Positions 46,464-58,800 of a stretch of 64,000 bases of DNA are shown piece by piece. Source of the DNA: Asterias rubens (Eukaryota > Echinodermata > Asteroidea > Forcipulatida > Asteriidae); assembly GCF_902459465.1 (NCBI RefSeq), contig NC_047065.1:12687634-12751633 (forward strand). The letters run 5' to 3'. Both the position numbers and the translations under genes were made by a program. Under the pieces are notes generated by a model that was not told where the DNA came from, made no database searches, and was given only the letters and a program-made list of their open reading frames with translations. How positions within the stretch are numbered: position 1 is the first letter of the stretch; every line of letters begins with the position of its first letter.

Positions 46464-49400
46464 CTACACAGTAGGGGGTCCAACTACAACATCAGGCGTT
46501 GGGACACCTTCCTTCTTGACCTCAAATGGTTCCTTGACCTCAATGACCCCGCAATCTGCGATAACTGTGGCCTTCAGAGGGCGGTCTTTATCATCTGTCT
46601 TGAGGTCCTCGATCGTCCTGATGATGTCCATGCCCTCTAGGACCTTGCCGAAGACCGTGTGCTTGCCGTTCAACCAGGCTGTCTTGACTGTGGTGATGAA
46701 AAACTGGCAACCGTTGGAGTTTGGTCCTGTGTTTTTAAATAGAAATATTTGGTTCTCAAAATACGTAATGGTGTAAAACATCAAATCTCTGTTCGCACTG
46801 TTCCGCCATCTTGGTCCCCTCTCATGCAAATCAATGCAATCAAACTGTCGAGGCTCAATGGCCAAATATTCTTGTCGTGTTGTATGTATTGGTATAACTC
46901 CTTACTGCGTTGTACACAGAAACATGCCCTAAGGTGGTGGTAATCCGATAAAATGCAGTTCTGGCATTAAATCTCACCTTAACTCTTTCAGTGCCTGCTT
47001 TTTGTTTGCATTTCGAACCTTAATGCAAAGCTCTTTTTGAAAACCATGTATATGAAATCTGTTTAAAGTCTTTCCCATAAAACAGAATGTATCTTGCTGA
47101 TTGGTGTCGACTTGGCACAACCCAAAGTCAACAGTATTTCTTAGATGATAATGCCCTCTCCTGATAACATGTACATGGACACTAGGGTTGTAAATTATTA
47201 TTGCTAAACCATTGAAACACATATAACAAAGATATGATAATGGCATTTTTGTAACACATTAAAGACACTGGACAGCAGGTAATTGTCAAAGACCAGTCTT
47301 CTCACTTGCTGCATCTCATCATATGCAGGAAATAACGAACCTGTGAACATTTGAGCTCAACCAGTCATCAAAGTCGCGAGATAATAATGAAAGAAAAACA
47401 CCCTTGTCACACTAAGTTGTGTGTTTTCAGATGCTTGATTTCGGGACCTCAAATTCTAAATCTGAGGTCTCGAAATCAAATTTGAGGAAAACTACTTATT
47501 TCTTGAAAACTACGCTACTTCAGAGGGAGCCGTTTCTCACAATGTTTTATACTATCAACCTCTCCCAATAACTCTTTACCAAGTAAGGTTTTATGTTAAT
47601 AATTATTTTGAGTAATTACCAATTAGTGTCCACTGCCTTTAAATGGATTGTACATTTATGACCTTGGCACTGAAAGAGTAAACTTCCCGATATTTTTAAG
47701 GAGTAAATCTTCTTTCAAGACAACAACAAAAATCAACAAAAACCAACACAGGTACTGACACTTCAGAGTACAACATCAAAGAAAAAAATAATAGACTAAG
47801 CAACATTTCAACAAATGTTTTCGAAATTAAATCCAAGCCATGAATTATGCTCGAGCTGTCAACCAATTATTTTGCAAATAATTGTTGTAATCAATTGTTT
47901 CATTTCAAGTAAGTCATGGAGAAAAAATAGGTGTTAAAAAACAAAAACAAAATAAAGAAACGAAACAAAACAAACTGAAAACAACTCAAAAGAATGTTTT
48001 TTTTTTAAACTGTGATTTTGTCCAGCCCTAAACTTTACCTGAGCAGTGAGCACAAAGCATTTCCCGCAGAAACTTACAACATAGCACCATCAGCCCGATC
48101 ATTACGAGTCCTTATTCTTATCCAGACTGACCGAAATACATTTCAAACCGACGGACACTATGTTATCCCTGTTAACAAATTCCCAAGAGCAGTTAATTAG
48201 ACCTTTTATAATTTATAAACAAACATCAGGCCTTCACCTTTAAGAGGCCAGGATTTCATTTTGCAGCGGGCACTTCCATTAATTAAGTGTTATGAAATCA
48301 GAAAAAGGCCAGAGCACGGTGCAGTGACATGCAATTCACAGCATTCTGATAGGTACAATGTAACTATGCTAGACAATGTAATTATGTGTTAAAGGCATCG
48401 TACACGTTTGGTAGTGACTCAAAACAACTGTTAGCTTGAAAACCTACTTGGTAACGATAGTATAAACATTGTAGGAAACGACTCCCTCTGTAAAAAGAGC
48501 TAATTTCTCACTCAAATAATAAAAGACTTCTGGCCAGAAGTCTTTCATTATTTTTATTACATGAATTATTTCACTCTTCCTTTCCAAACATACTGCTACA
48601 GATTTTCGCAGAAATCTCAAAAACGCTACCACCTTTTGAAGTGAAACTTTCAAAGGTTAGTTTTATGGGTTATATCTTCAACAAACATTAACAGGAGTAG
48701 GCACCAATTACCAAACGTGTACGATACCTTTAAAGAAAGTTTTTTATGCTATTGGGTTTAGCTGTATACAGAATTTATTGAATGACTAACTTTTCATGGT
48801 AGACTTGGATTCAAGCCCTCATTCTTACAACTTCCTGTCGAGACTATTATCATCGCCATGCCCTAGTGGTCAGACAGCATTAAGTCTGTGTCTGGGAAAG
48901 TCACAGCCGACTTAAATGACTTGAATTCAAGTCTAGCTATACAATGAGCCCAATTTCATGAAGCTGCTTAGCAGAGACATGTCCTGCTAAGCAGAATTGT
49001 GTTAACAGCCAGAATACTACATTATTTACTTGAATTCAAGTCTAGCTATATATGAGCCAAATTTCATGAAGCTGCTAAGCAGAAAAGGGTTACCAGTTTT
49101 ATAGTAAAAAAGTATCTTACCAGCATTGGCCATGCTGAGCCATCCGGGTCCATAGTGCTCTAGATCGAAGTTCTCGTCATTGAAGTATTGTCCGTAGATG
49201 CTCACTGATCCAGTCCCATCGTTCGCTGCAAAGTCTCCACCTGTTTTAAAGGGAAAGTATATCGTTTGTTTTTGGAACCGTTTAACTGTTTTAAAGGGAA
49301 GGTAAACGTTTGGTAATTACTCAAAACAAATATTAACTTAAAAACTGACTTGGCAATGAGCATTATAGAGCTGTTGATAGTATAAAACATTGTGGGAATT

Positions 49401-52400
49401 GACTCCCTCTGAAGTAACATAGTTTTTGAGAAAGAGGTAATTTCTCACTAAAATAATAAAAGACTGCTAGCTAGAATTCGTCCAACAAGGGTGTTTTTTC
49501 TTTCATCTTTTTCCCACAACTTTGATGACCGATTGAGCCCAAATTTTCACAGGCTTGTATTTTATACTTATGATGGGATACACCAAGTGAGAACACTGGT
49601 CTTTGACAATATTACCAAATGTGTACAGTGCCTTTAATCCTTAAAAAGTGGTAGTGTATACACAATAAAACTAACATGTGAAAATTTGATTTCAAATGGT
49701 GGTCGCCAAAATCTGGAGCAAATAATCTTTCAACGCACGAAGAACAATCCCTAAAAAGAATACACTGTTTGCTTCTCAGATTCAAAGTTTTGGGCATACA
49801 AACAAACTGATGTACATGCTTTTTCATAACGACATTACTTCGATACGAAATGTCTCTAAAAATGCTTTATACTATTAAAAGCTGCCGTAGGCTTGTAACC
49901 AAAAGTTTTTATTGCCACTATTTTTTAGAGTTTTTACTAAACGTATACGAAAATCTGCCCTTTAAATGAAACAATGATTAATTCCTTGACCTGAACTTTA
50001 CAAATCCATCATGACCAAAATTGACCTCTGACCTAAGCCAAGCCAAGCCACCTGCCAGGAACTGGTAAATTTTTCTGTCGTGTTGGCAAAACTCAAATTA
50101 CTGGCCCCTGATGGGTAGTATGTCATAGAAAAACCAAAGGCAGCTGGCAATATCATTAAAATCAGTATGGTGTCTAGAATTTCATTGGTTAAAAACTTGA
50201 TTGTTCTGAAGTATGAAGTGTTACCCTTGTAATTGTTGGTGAAAAGTGTGTGAACTACTGGAATGTTTGTTTCCTTCGAAACTTAATCAAACTTCACACA
50301 AAATGTAAATAATGAAGTTGTATTTGAGTTAAGTGACTTTTTAATGTTCTAATGAAAACGCTCGGAAATGTTTTTGTTTTAAAGACAGTGGACACGTTTG
50401 GTTATTTTCAAAGACCAGTCTTCTCAATTGGTGTATCTCAACATACACATAAAATAACAAACCTGTGAAAATTTGAGCTCAATTGGTCGTCGAAATTGCG
50501 AGATAATAATGAAAGAAAAAAACTTGATTTCGAGACCTCAAATTTTAAATCTGAGGTCTCGAAATCAAATTCGTGGAAAATTACTTCTTTCTCAAAAACT
50601 ACGTCACTTCAGAGGGAGCCGTTTCTCACAATGTTTTATACCATCAACCTCTCCCCATTGCTCTTTACCAAGTAAGGTATTATGCTTATAATTATTTTGA
50701 GTAATTACCAATAGTGTCAACTGCCTTTAAAACTAAAGGTATTATATCTAGATTGGTAAAGACAACACACAGCTCTGTTTAGTTTTTAGTATGGAAGCTT
50801 ACTGATAATAAAGTTCAGACAAGAACCATTTTTTCTGTGAACTATTTCCCTCTGGAATAAAACATATTTATTTAAAAAAGAAAATACATCTGAAAACCTT
50901 ACAATTACCATCGCAACAGCTGATATTGGCTGTAAAATAGATGACAACATTTTCTCATGCTAACATTTGTGCAAAGTTTTGTTCACTATTTTGGTTTCTG
51001 CTCTTTCGATTCTGTTGAATATCAAAGAATAAGTAAAACTTATGCAGCAAAAGAGATGGCGTATTTTCTTCTGTCACGCACAATAGATTAAACCCAAGTT
51101 TTCAGAAGTTTTTCATATCTTGTTTTTGCTTGATCACTTGGGTTGAGTCTATTGATTATCTTTTGGTTCTCTTGAATATCAAAGAATAAGTAAAACTTAT
51201 GCAGGAAAAGAGATAAATATTATTTCCTCTATGGTGCTTGTTCAAATGAAAACAGTTTACATAAGTACAAAACTCTGTAGAGTAGAGAATTCTTTCTCAT
51301 TAAGAATTAAGATTTTGGTCCAGTCTGGTCCAGTGTTAAAAATCCCTCCAGGTTTATGTAAATTTCCAACAAACTCTATTCCTAAATGTCCTTAACTGAC
51401 CTTGGATCATGAAGTCCTTGATAACTCTGTGAAACTTTGTATTTTTGTACGAGTCTTCTCCCTTCTTTGCTGTGGCGTATGTGACAAAGTTCTTGACAGT
51501 CAATGGGACGGCATCACCAAACAGACCAAACACCACTCGTCCCCTCTCTGCATCGTCTATCAGGATGTCGAAGTAGACTTTCGTTGTTACGATTGCCTTC
51601 ACATTTTTCTGACTGGTTTCAGGCTGCAAATTGTCAATTCAAATTCCTAATTAAATAGAGATAAGTTTGGCACAAAGGGTTTGACGAGTTTGCATTTGCA
51701 GAGTTGCATTCGTCACTGGACTGATGATTGCCGACTGAAAGAATGTTCTTAAAGGGAAGGTACACCTTTGGTAATTGTCATTGTCAAAGACCAGTCTTCT
51801 CACTTGGTGTATCCCAACATAAGCAAGAAATAACAAGCCGGTGAAAATTAGAGATAAATTGGTCATCGAACTTGCAAGAAAATGATGAGGGAAAACACAC
51901 CCTTGTTGGACGAGTTTGTGTGCTTTCAGATAGGAATAAAAGACTTCTGGCTAGAAGTCTTTTATTATTTTAGTGAGAAACTGCCTCTTTCTCTTTTTTA
52001 TACTATTAACAGCTCTACAATGCTCTTTACCAGTCAGTTTTTAGTTATTATTGGTTTTGAGTAATTACCAAACATGTACCTTCCCTTTAAGATTTATAGT
52101 TTCTATGATAACTGCCATCCATGGAGCTATCAATGAGGGCAGAGGCTTTAGAAATAACCTCTCCTTTTCTCTTATACCCCAAATCCACAAACAATAATGA
52201 CTCATAAATCATAATTATGACTTATATGCCATGCTAACTCATGGAGACATAAAATCTGACTCATTCTAAGTCTATGAGATATTAAAGTGATAGTTATGGG
52301 TTTTTAAAATGTTTTTTTTTGTTCTCTCAGTTTTACTTTCATTCATGGATGCTTCAATAAGGATAACATCAGACCCATCGTAACTTGGAAAATGCAAAAA

Positions 52401-53342
52401 AAATATTGAAGGAGTAGGCCTACTGCATTATACAGAGCCCCAGTTTAATACTGGGTCTAGAAATAGAACGTGGAAAGAAAAGCCCCCAAATTGTTCATGA
52501 ATACAAGTATTTTGAAATAAGAAGTATTTCTTAACAAATAAGAAGTATTTCTTAACACATTCAAATGTAGTTTCAACCTATGATATGATTAAATTATTAT
52601 TCAAACATATAAAAACGGTGGAAGGAATTCAAGTTGGGATCATTGCAATTGCAACCCTCCCACACCGACCGCCACGGCACGGCCCGACCGTGACAAGGCT
52701 GTACGGCCATATAAAACAAAATCAGCTACGTAGCCTACGTGTGACGTGTACGACCCCAGCCCCAGGGGGTTTGGGGTAGGCAACTGACTTTTTCAGTCCT
52801 AAATTCGGGCAAAACATTGGGACTTGACTTCGGGAATCAAGAAGAAAACACAGACATTTAAAAAGAAGAAGCAAACCAAACCACATAATTTACCACACCT
52901 CCATGCTCTGTATCAGAAATTTAGGATACTTGGATCATGGATGGAGCTACATTCCTTCTTATTCTGTGTACAATGTTTAGTAAATCATAAACCAACCCTT
53001 AGGCTTTTGTCCACATCGCTCCCATTTATTTACAAGATTGAAAACAAACAATACACAAGAACAAAGTTTAGTTAAAAAAATATAAACACATATAATTGCA
53101 TGAAAACACATATAATTGCATGAAACAAAAATAGTATTATTTTCTTCAGTTCCGCTGACCGCTTGCTCGCGAGAAGAAGTCAGCAACGTAAAGTTTTCTG
53201 AAAGAAATTCTTAAAACCAGTGGCGTGGAAAACGGAACAAAATAACTTTATACAAAGTACAAAATGTAAAGAATTAACTTACCGCAGCCTTGCCGCACAC
53301 ATACAGTGTGAATAGAACTAAACAACAAAGTAATTGATTCAT
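46464..53342 (-). CDS. PPIB: Peptidyl-prolyl cis-trans isomerase B (ER cyclophilin), complete, 4 coding exons
   Basis: Exons in coding order: 53342-53283, 51623-51401, 49240-49121, 46726-46464; 666 nt, 221 aa (human 216). Exon 1 encodes a hydrophobic signal peptide starting [20 protein letters not shown], so the product should enter the ER. The rest is one cyclophilin domain: [20 protein letters not shown], then [16 protein letters not shown] with catalytic Arg86, Phe91, Met92 and Gln94, [12 protein letters not shown], and [20 protein letters not shown] with Gln142, Phe144, Trp152 and His157. All main active-site residues are kept. The family catalyses proline isomerisation and assists collagen and secretory protein folding. 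The stretch after GGDF reads AANDGTG where human has TRGDGTG. The C-terminus has a [12 protein letters not shown] extension and no KDEL. The exon 3 acceptor lies against a MITE end with an alternative in-frame acceptor 45 nt upstream. Convergent with CNOT10, divergent from STX16. Confidence 0.95.
47263..47638 (+). mobile_element. Family-A MITE in PPIB intron 3
   Basis: Full length with TTAA on both sides; small deletion in the left terminal repeat. Confidence 0.85.
48393..48729. mobile_element. Family-B hairpin MITE in PPIB intron 3
   Basis: Ends AGGCATCGTACACGTTTGGT and the inverted ACCAAACGTGTACGATACCT, with TTAA outside. The central stem is built on AAAGACTTCTGGCCAGAAGTC. Confidence 0.85.
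49295..49633. mobile_element. Family-B MITE in PPIB intron 2, close to the exon 3 acceptor
   Basis: Starts AGGGAAGGTAAACGTTTGGT next to TTAA and ends in the inverse (GTGTACAGTGCCT). A partial copy of its end (CTGTTTTAAAGGGAAAGTA) lies at 49241-49260, directly at the splice acceptor. Confidence 0.8.
50383..50726 (+). mobile_element. Family-A MITE in PPIB intron 2
   Basis: TTAA on both sides; the left part of the central region (the CCCTTGTCACAC stretch) is deleted. Confidence 0.85.
51753..52086. mobile_element. Family-B MITE in PPIB intron 1
   Basis: Ends AGGGAAGGTACACCTTTGGT and the inverted AACATGTACCTTCCCT, with TTAA outside. It shares the AAAGACTTCTGGCTAGAAGTC hairpin. Confidence 0.85.
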
Positions 53343-55839
53343 TTTGAATGCAGTCAAAGTTGTACTTCTGAGCGTTGATAAAAATGTCGTCTGGTTCGGT
53401 CTGTGGATGTTGAGAAAATGACACCAGTCTTACAACTGTACTCGTGGCATGCAACGTATTTCGTATCGGCGGCCCTTCGAAGGGACAGGAAGCCTAGGCT
53501 AGTCTTGTCAGCAAACCAGCGGAGTTTCAGGTTTCACACGCCACGTACACAAAATACTGCCAGACCATAATGTCCTTGCTATAGGATTTGACCTCCACAT
53601 ACTTGCAGGGTGTCTGGATTCTTAAAAGTTCACCAAGTATGAAAATAGGGACCCCAAAATAAAAACCACACTTCAGGAAGTCCTTGGTCAGTGACAAAAT
53701 TCTTCGAGCTAATAATAGGGTGGATGTGCAGTGTGCTATAAACAACAAGTGTAATCATAATTGCAAATGAGTTGATTTTGTTTTCAAGTCTACCTTGCGT
53801 TGTTATTTACCTATACATGGTGACTCAACGGTTTAGGTTCTGCCATTGTTCTACCACCATGAGTTCTATATACACCCCACCAAACATAGACTGCACTAAA
53901 TGCCAAAGAAAGTTGTTGTGATTTACAATGAAAGCACAGCCTTTTAAACATGTGCTAATTCACTAGTTCTAGATAATTTCCCTTCACAAAAGTTCCAAAA
54001 AATCCTGCAACAAAAATAAAGGTGTTTTTTTCTTCATTTTTTAAATATTTTGAATACAGGCCCAGGGCATATAACTGAATTTGAACGTCATTGAATGACA
54101 AAGTAAAATATATCATGAAAATTGTTGTTATTATGGATTTAAAGCTTTCTTCATTAGTAACCCTCAACTTGCCCCGGCATAGTAATTAGCCAGTGACATC
54201 TCGTAAAAAGTTGTAAGCCCATTGGCCCACCTGTCTCTAAAAACTAGTATACAAATTAGTCATCCGATTATCCAATCGAAGTAGACCTTTTGTTGGCGAC
54301 TGTCCAATGGGATCGCTATGCACCGGTCACTGACATTGCATGTGTTCTTACCGTTGCATGTGTTGACAACTTAGAAAAGCATGTGTGCGTGTTTTTTTTT
54401 TAAGGCCAGAGATCTTTAACGTGGGTCGCCCTCTGGCATTGATTCTAGTGAAGCGAAACGTTTGTAACTGATAATTATCTGAACACTCACTGGATCCCTC
54501 CCTATCCATACAACAAGAGTGATAGCTTTTTAAAACATTATTTTCCACTAATTTATAGCAGACTCACAACCGTCCGTAGGAGATAAATTTTGGGTTGTGC
54601 GCCGTGTGAAAAGGGCTTTATACTGATTTTAACACTCATCTGAAAATGAAGTTCTCGTAGTTTTTATTATTGCATAATGACCAAGCCCGTCAAATAATTA
54701 CAAAAATACATTTGCCATTGAATTTGATGTTTTCTGCACAATGTCAAACCATAGTCAAACCATGGAGGTAGAAGAAAAACCTCCACGGTCAAACGGGTTT
54801 AAGGCCCTATATTTTTTAACCACCAACCTCTTCCAGAATCACCTTCTGCAAAAAAAAACAAAAAACAGTCTGGCCTTATTTTTGCATGGGTGGTAGAAAT
54901 TATTAATGTCAACCCCATCATGCGCACGGGTGTGATTTTTTTGTCCCTTCTGCTGATATATGACAGACTTGGGCCATTGACAGCCCAAATTATTTAATGT
55001 TGATTTCTACCTCCGTGGTTGAACAGATCTAGTGTCAGATGCAATGTGTTCGCCATGCAATTGTAATACTGTTCGCTCCGGACACTTTTGCATAAAATTA
55101 TGCAATCGTGTCCGGGGCTATGCAAACACTGTACGGTGGACATGTACGTAGATGACTGGACATGTGCGCGCGCGTAAGCATGGCGTAAGGAAGCGAGCGT
55201 GAATGCACTGAACGTACGTATATGCAGCATGAATATTCACGTATTTTATGATTGCAGCGAATACCCAACGGCCGAAATTTTCCCATGTCATTCATGACAA
55301 GCACTTAGCTTGTAAACAAAATGGCGAACGTGTCCCGTCGACCAAGGGCGTTTAATTTACTGCAAGGACGGTTTTGCACGGGCGGCGGACACAACTGCAT
55401 ATGCAAATGTGTCCGAGCGGACACAACTGCATTATGCATCAGCGTCCGGGCGGACATGATTGATTGCATATGCAAAACAGTCCAGCAGACATTATTGCAT
55501 ATGCAATAATGTACTCCGGATAGTATTGCATAAGGACATAATTGCATGCGTGATGCGGCACCGCGGCCTCACTTGGCCGCGCTAATAATAAAATAATAAA
55601 AATGGGACTTACACAAGTCTAGTAAGTGTAATGTGTAAATTAAACTGTCTGGTATCCAGACTCTAGGTCGTGAAGAGAGATCACAGACAATTTAGACTGA
55701 TACTTCCGAATTTTCGATCTTCGACAGCGAGCTGAAAATCTGCCACCTTTCGCCAGAATGTCTCCTAAGATTTAACCCCTTTCATTCCATAATAAAAGAA
55801 AAATATCTACACAAGGACAAGGAGAGTGTCTGCCGAACA
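53343..55839. promoter_or_regulatory. Divergent intergenic region between PPIB and STX16
   Basis: Upstream of PPIB there are ACGTGG-core sites on the minus strand (for example in CCACGTAC near 53541). These recall unfolded-protein-response elements, but no full ERSE was found. The right part holds a palindrome-rich element (about 55030-55560). 55600-55839 is the likely STX16 5' UTR and core promoter. No gene was recognised between. Confidence 0.4.
55030..55560. mobile_element. Palindrome-rich element upstream of STX16
   Basis: Repeated short palindromes TTGCATATGCAA, TTGCATAA and paired GCGGACA/TGTCCG alternate about every 30-35 bp at both ends. The middle contains an ATGGCGAACGTGTCCCG start-like stretch. 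Ends such as GCATGCAATTAT appear inverted. Probably a non-autonomous DNA element of unknown class. Confidence 0.45.
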
Positions 55840-58800
55840 ATGGCGACCCGAAGTTTAACGGAAATCTTCATTTTGATGCGGAACAACGCCAGTCAAAGTC
55901 GGCACATCTTTTCCGAGAATGTGAGTATTCATCAGCCGGGTTCACACCGGGGAGGTCGTGGGGCCTGCAGCAGTGCAAGCAGGGTGGCTGTTTGTGCTGA
56001 CGATGTGATGGTGGTAAGTCCGACATTGCTCTTTTCAAGCATCACACTCACTCCTGCCGCATGCACCTTTCTGTGTACAATTTAGACGTGTGGCGTGTTG
56101 TGTGGTGATTGAAATGCATGTGGACTTTCCTGACTACACTGACTACACTGTAATTGTCATTGTAATGTTGTATTTTGTATGTAACTTTGTGCAACCCGTT
56201 TGTTTCTTTTTTGATAATTTTGTTTTCATTAATTTGCCTGAACACAATTACCGGTTTCCTGGGTAGTGCAGGTTTAACTGTACATTGACATTGTACACTT
56301 ACGTGTAGACCCTCCCGCCCCATGAACCCTTTTTCTTGCTCACAATTATCAATACTGATAATCCTTAAATGAATGTAGCAATGTCAGTAAATCTATATTA
56401 TAAAAGTGCTTAAATCGCATGGGCGCCGCCATGTTGTTTTCACTTTAAGTGGTGCCCACACCCTGCTAAAATGATGCGTCCTGGGGTCAATTTCGGGGTA
56501 CCCGTGGGTTGGGGATAATGTATTGTTTGTGATTGAGTGTAGGCTTCCTTTGTGATGTCACAGTCACAGCGCGACCGTCCAGTTACTTCGCGCATACATA
56601 CAGTAAAGAACAATGCATGGGGGGGGGAGCTAGACACGATGACAGGACGTAGGCTGGGGGGGGGGGGTATTAGAGCACGTTGTGGGACAGGGAGAAGGAG
56701 TACGCAGTGTGGTACGTCTGTTTGAAGGGTGCGGGGGAATGGCAAAAAATGAAGGGAACATAGTCAAATGGCTGGGAAAATAATACGGAAAGGGGAAAAA
56801 GAAAAGGGGACTAATGATGACATTGGACAGGGAAAAATAAACTGGACAGAGAAAAAATACACAAAACGGAGAATTACCTGACTGGCGGGACCCGCGCAGA
56901 ACGGGGAAACTTTTGGGCCGGAAAAAAGTGCAAAGAACAATTCACGGGCGGGATGTAGGAAAGGAAGTACGGGTTAGATTTAGGATGGGGACAGGAGGAA
57001 AGGGGCACAAAGTGGTATGTCTGTGTCGGCCCTAATGGGGGACGGGCGGGGGAACGGCAAAAATAAAATGACGGGGGAAAATGAACAGGGCTGGGGTAGG
57101 GATTGAAAAAATTAAAAGGGACTATCATGATATGGGACATGGGACAGGAAAATATTAAACTGAATGGGGGGATGAAGCCCATGAAACAGGAAAAGCCACA
57201 AACGGGACCCGCGCGTAACTGAAAAATATGAGTTATGGGCAAACAGTAGCAAGCAAAGAACAATGCCAATGCACGGGATCGCGGGGACGGGAGGCGCGCA
57301 GGCGTGGGTTCGATATAAGGGACGGGATAGGGAAGGGGCACACGGTGGGACAGGGAAGTGGGGAAAATGAACGGGGCTGGTGAGGGGAGAAAAAGAAAGG
57401 GGACTTTAAAATGATACAGAACAGGAAAGTAATAAACTGAACGGGAACAAAGTAAACGAAACGGGATATAAACCGGACTTAAAGAACCACTATCGCGACC
57501 CGCTGGAAACTGGAAAACACTGGATTGGATTGACAAATAATGCCGAAACGGAAAAAAACAGACCAGGGTTAGTGTACGATTTCACAAAGCACTAAGATTT
57601 GTCTTAACTTTGGATGGGTGATTTGTATTTTGACCCTGCCCAGCCACTTTAACCCTCCCCTGTACACAACGCAGCATTTTATACGTAGGGCTTTCTAGCG
57701 GTTATTGACTTAAAACTTTTGTTTGGCAGTGTGGGACTGTGATGTATATTTTGCCAACACTGAACATGCCCAGTGACTGTTTGTTTTTGGGACTTAATTT
57801 TGGGACCATGATGAATATCGGTCTGTATTATTATTATTATCCTTTTAAAAAGCCCATTGTGACTATGGGAGCCACAAATTAGAAAAAGAAAAGGCTATCA
57901 TGGTTATACAATCCATTTAAATGTTAATAGTAAACTTTCAAATGAAGAAGAATTTGGTGGTAGGGGGGGGGGTGGATGAAAATAGCAGTACCAGGGATTT
58001 GCACACAGCTTTACGATTTTTTTAGTGGGAGCATTCGACTGAGCTTATGTACGCTAATGCAACAGTGTGGTAAAAAATCAATAAAATGAATTACTTTAGT
58101 CATTATTGTCGCCTAATCATGTGGATGCTAATTATTGAATGATTGTCATTCCTTGTCAAATCAACCAAGAATTTCCCTTGTGACCTCTCAGATTTTACCA
58201 ACAAATTTATCAAAAAATTAATGCTTGCTCAGGCCTTTTAATTAGTCAGATACACGCTAATGAACTTTTAACTAATTAGCAATACAAGGTAACATTTTAG
58301 GAACGTATTTTAAAATTGTTGGTATGTGAGACTGATTTATGTAGTAGCACCTTAAAAGGGTTTACACTAAAAGGTGCTGCAGCACATTCACTATCCAATA
58401 CCAGAAACATAAGGGCATGTCACTTGTCTTAGCTATAAGTGTATGGGTTTATTTTTATTTGCATTATACAACACACTAGGAACGCACATGACCTATGCTT
58501 ATACATGTATGTCCCATCTGAAAGCTGAGGTCTCGAATTCAAGCATCTAAAAGCACACAAATTGTGCTACAAGGATGTTTTTTCTTCCATTATTCTCTCG
58601 CAAATTTTGACGACCAATCGAGCTCAAATTTTCACCGGTTTTGTATTTTAGGCAAATGTTGAGATAAACCAAGTGAGAAGTCTTTGACAATTACTAATAG
58701 TATCCAGTGCCTTTAAAGCAATGTATGAGGGATCAAAGTTGTCCCAAAGTGTTTGAATATTTGCAAGATTTGCGCAGTTAGTATCCATGGATTAAAACTT

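Noticed and set aside
53343-53560. ER-stress element for PPIB
   Set aside because: Only ACGTGG-like cores are present; no CCAAT-N9-CCACG arrangement was found, so the claim is not supported.
55321-55509. ORF starting MANVSRRPRAFNLLQ near the STX16 promoter
   Set aside because: It runs straight into the palindromic TGCATATGCA array and its peptide there is low-complexity; more likely part of the DNA element.
56874-57536. 220-codon open frame on the minus strand
   Set aside because: It is Pro/Ser/Phe-rich, has no recognisable domain, and is explained by the purine-rich repeat that removes stop codons.
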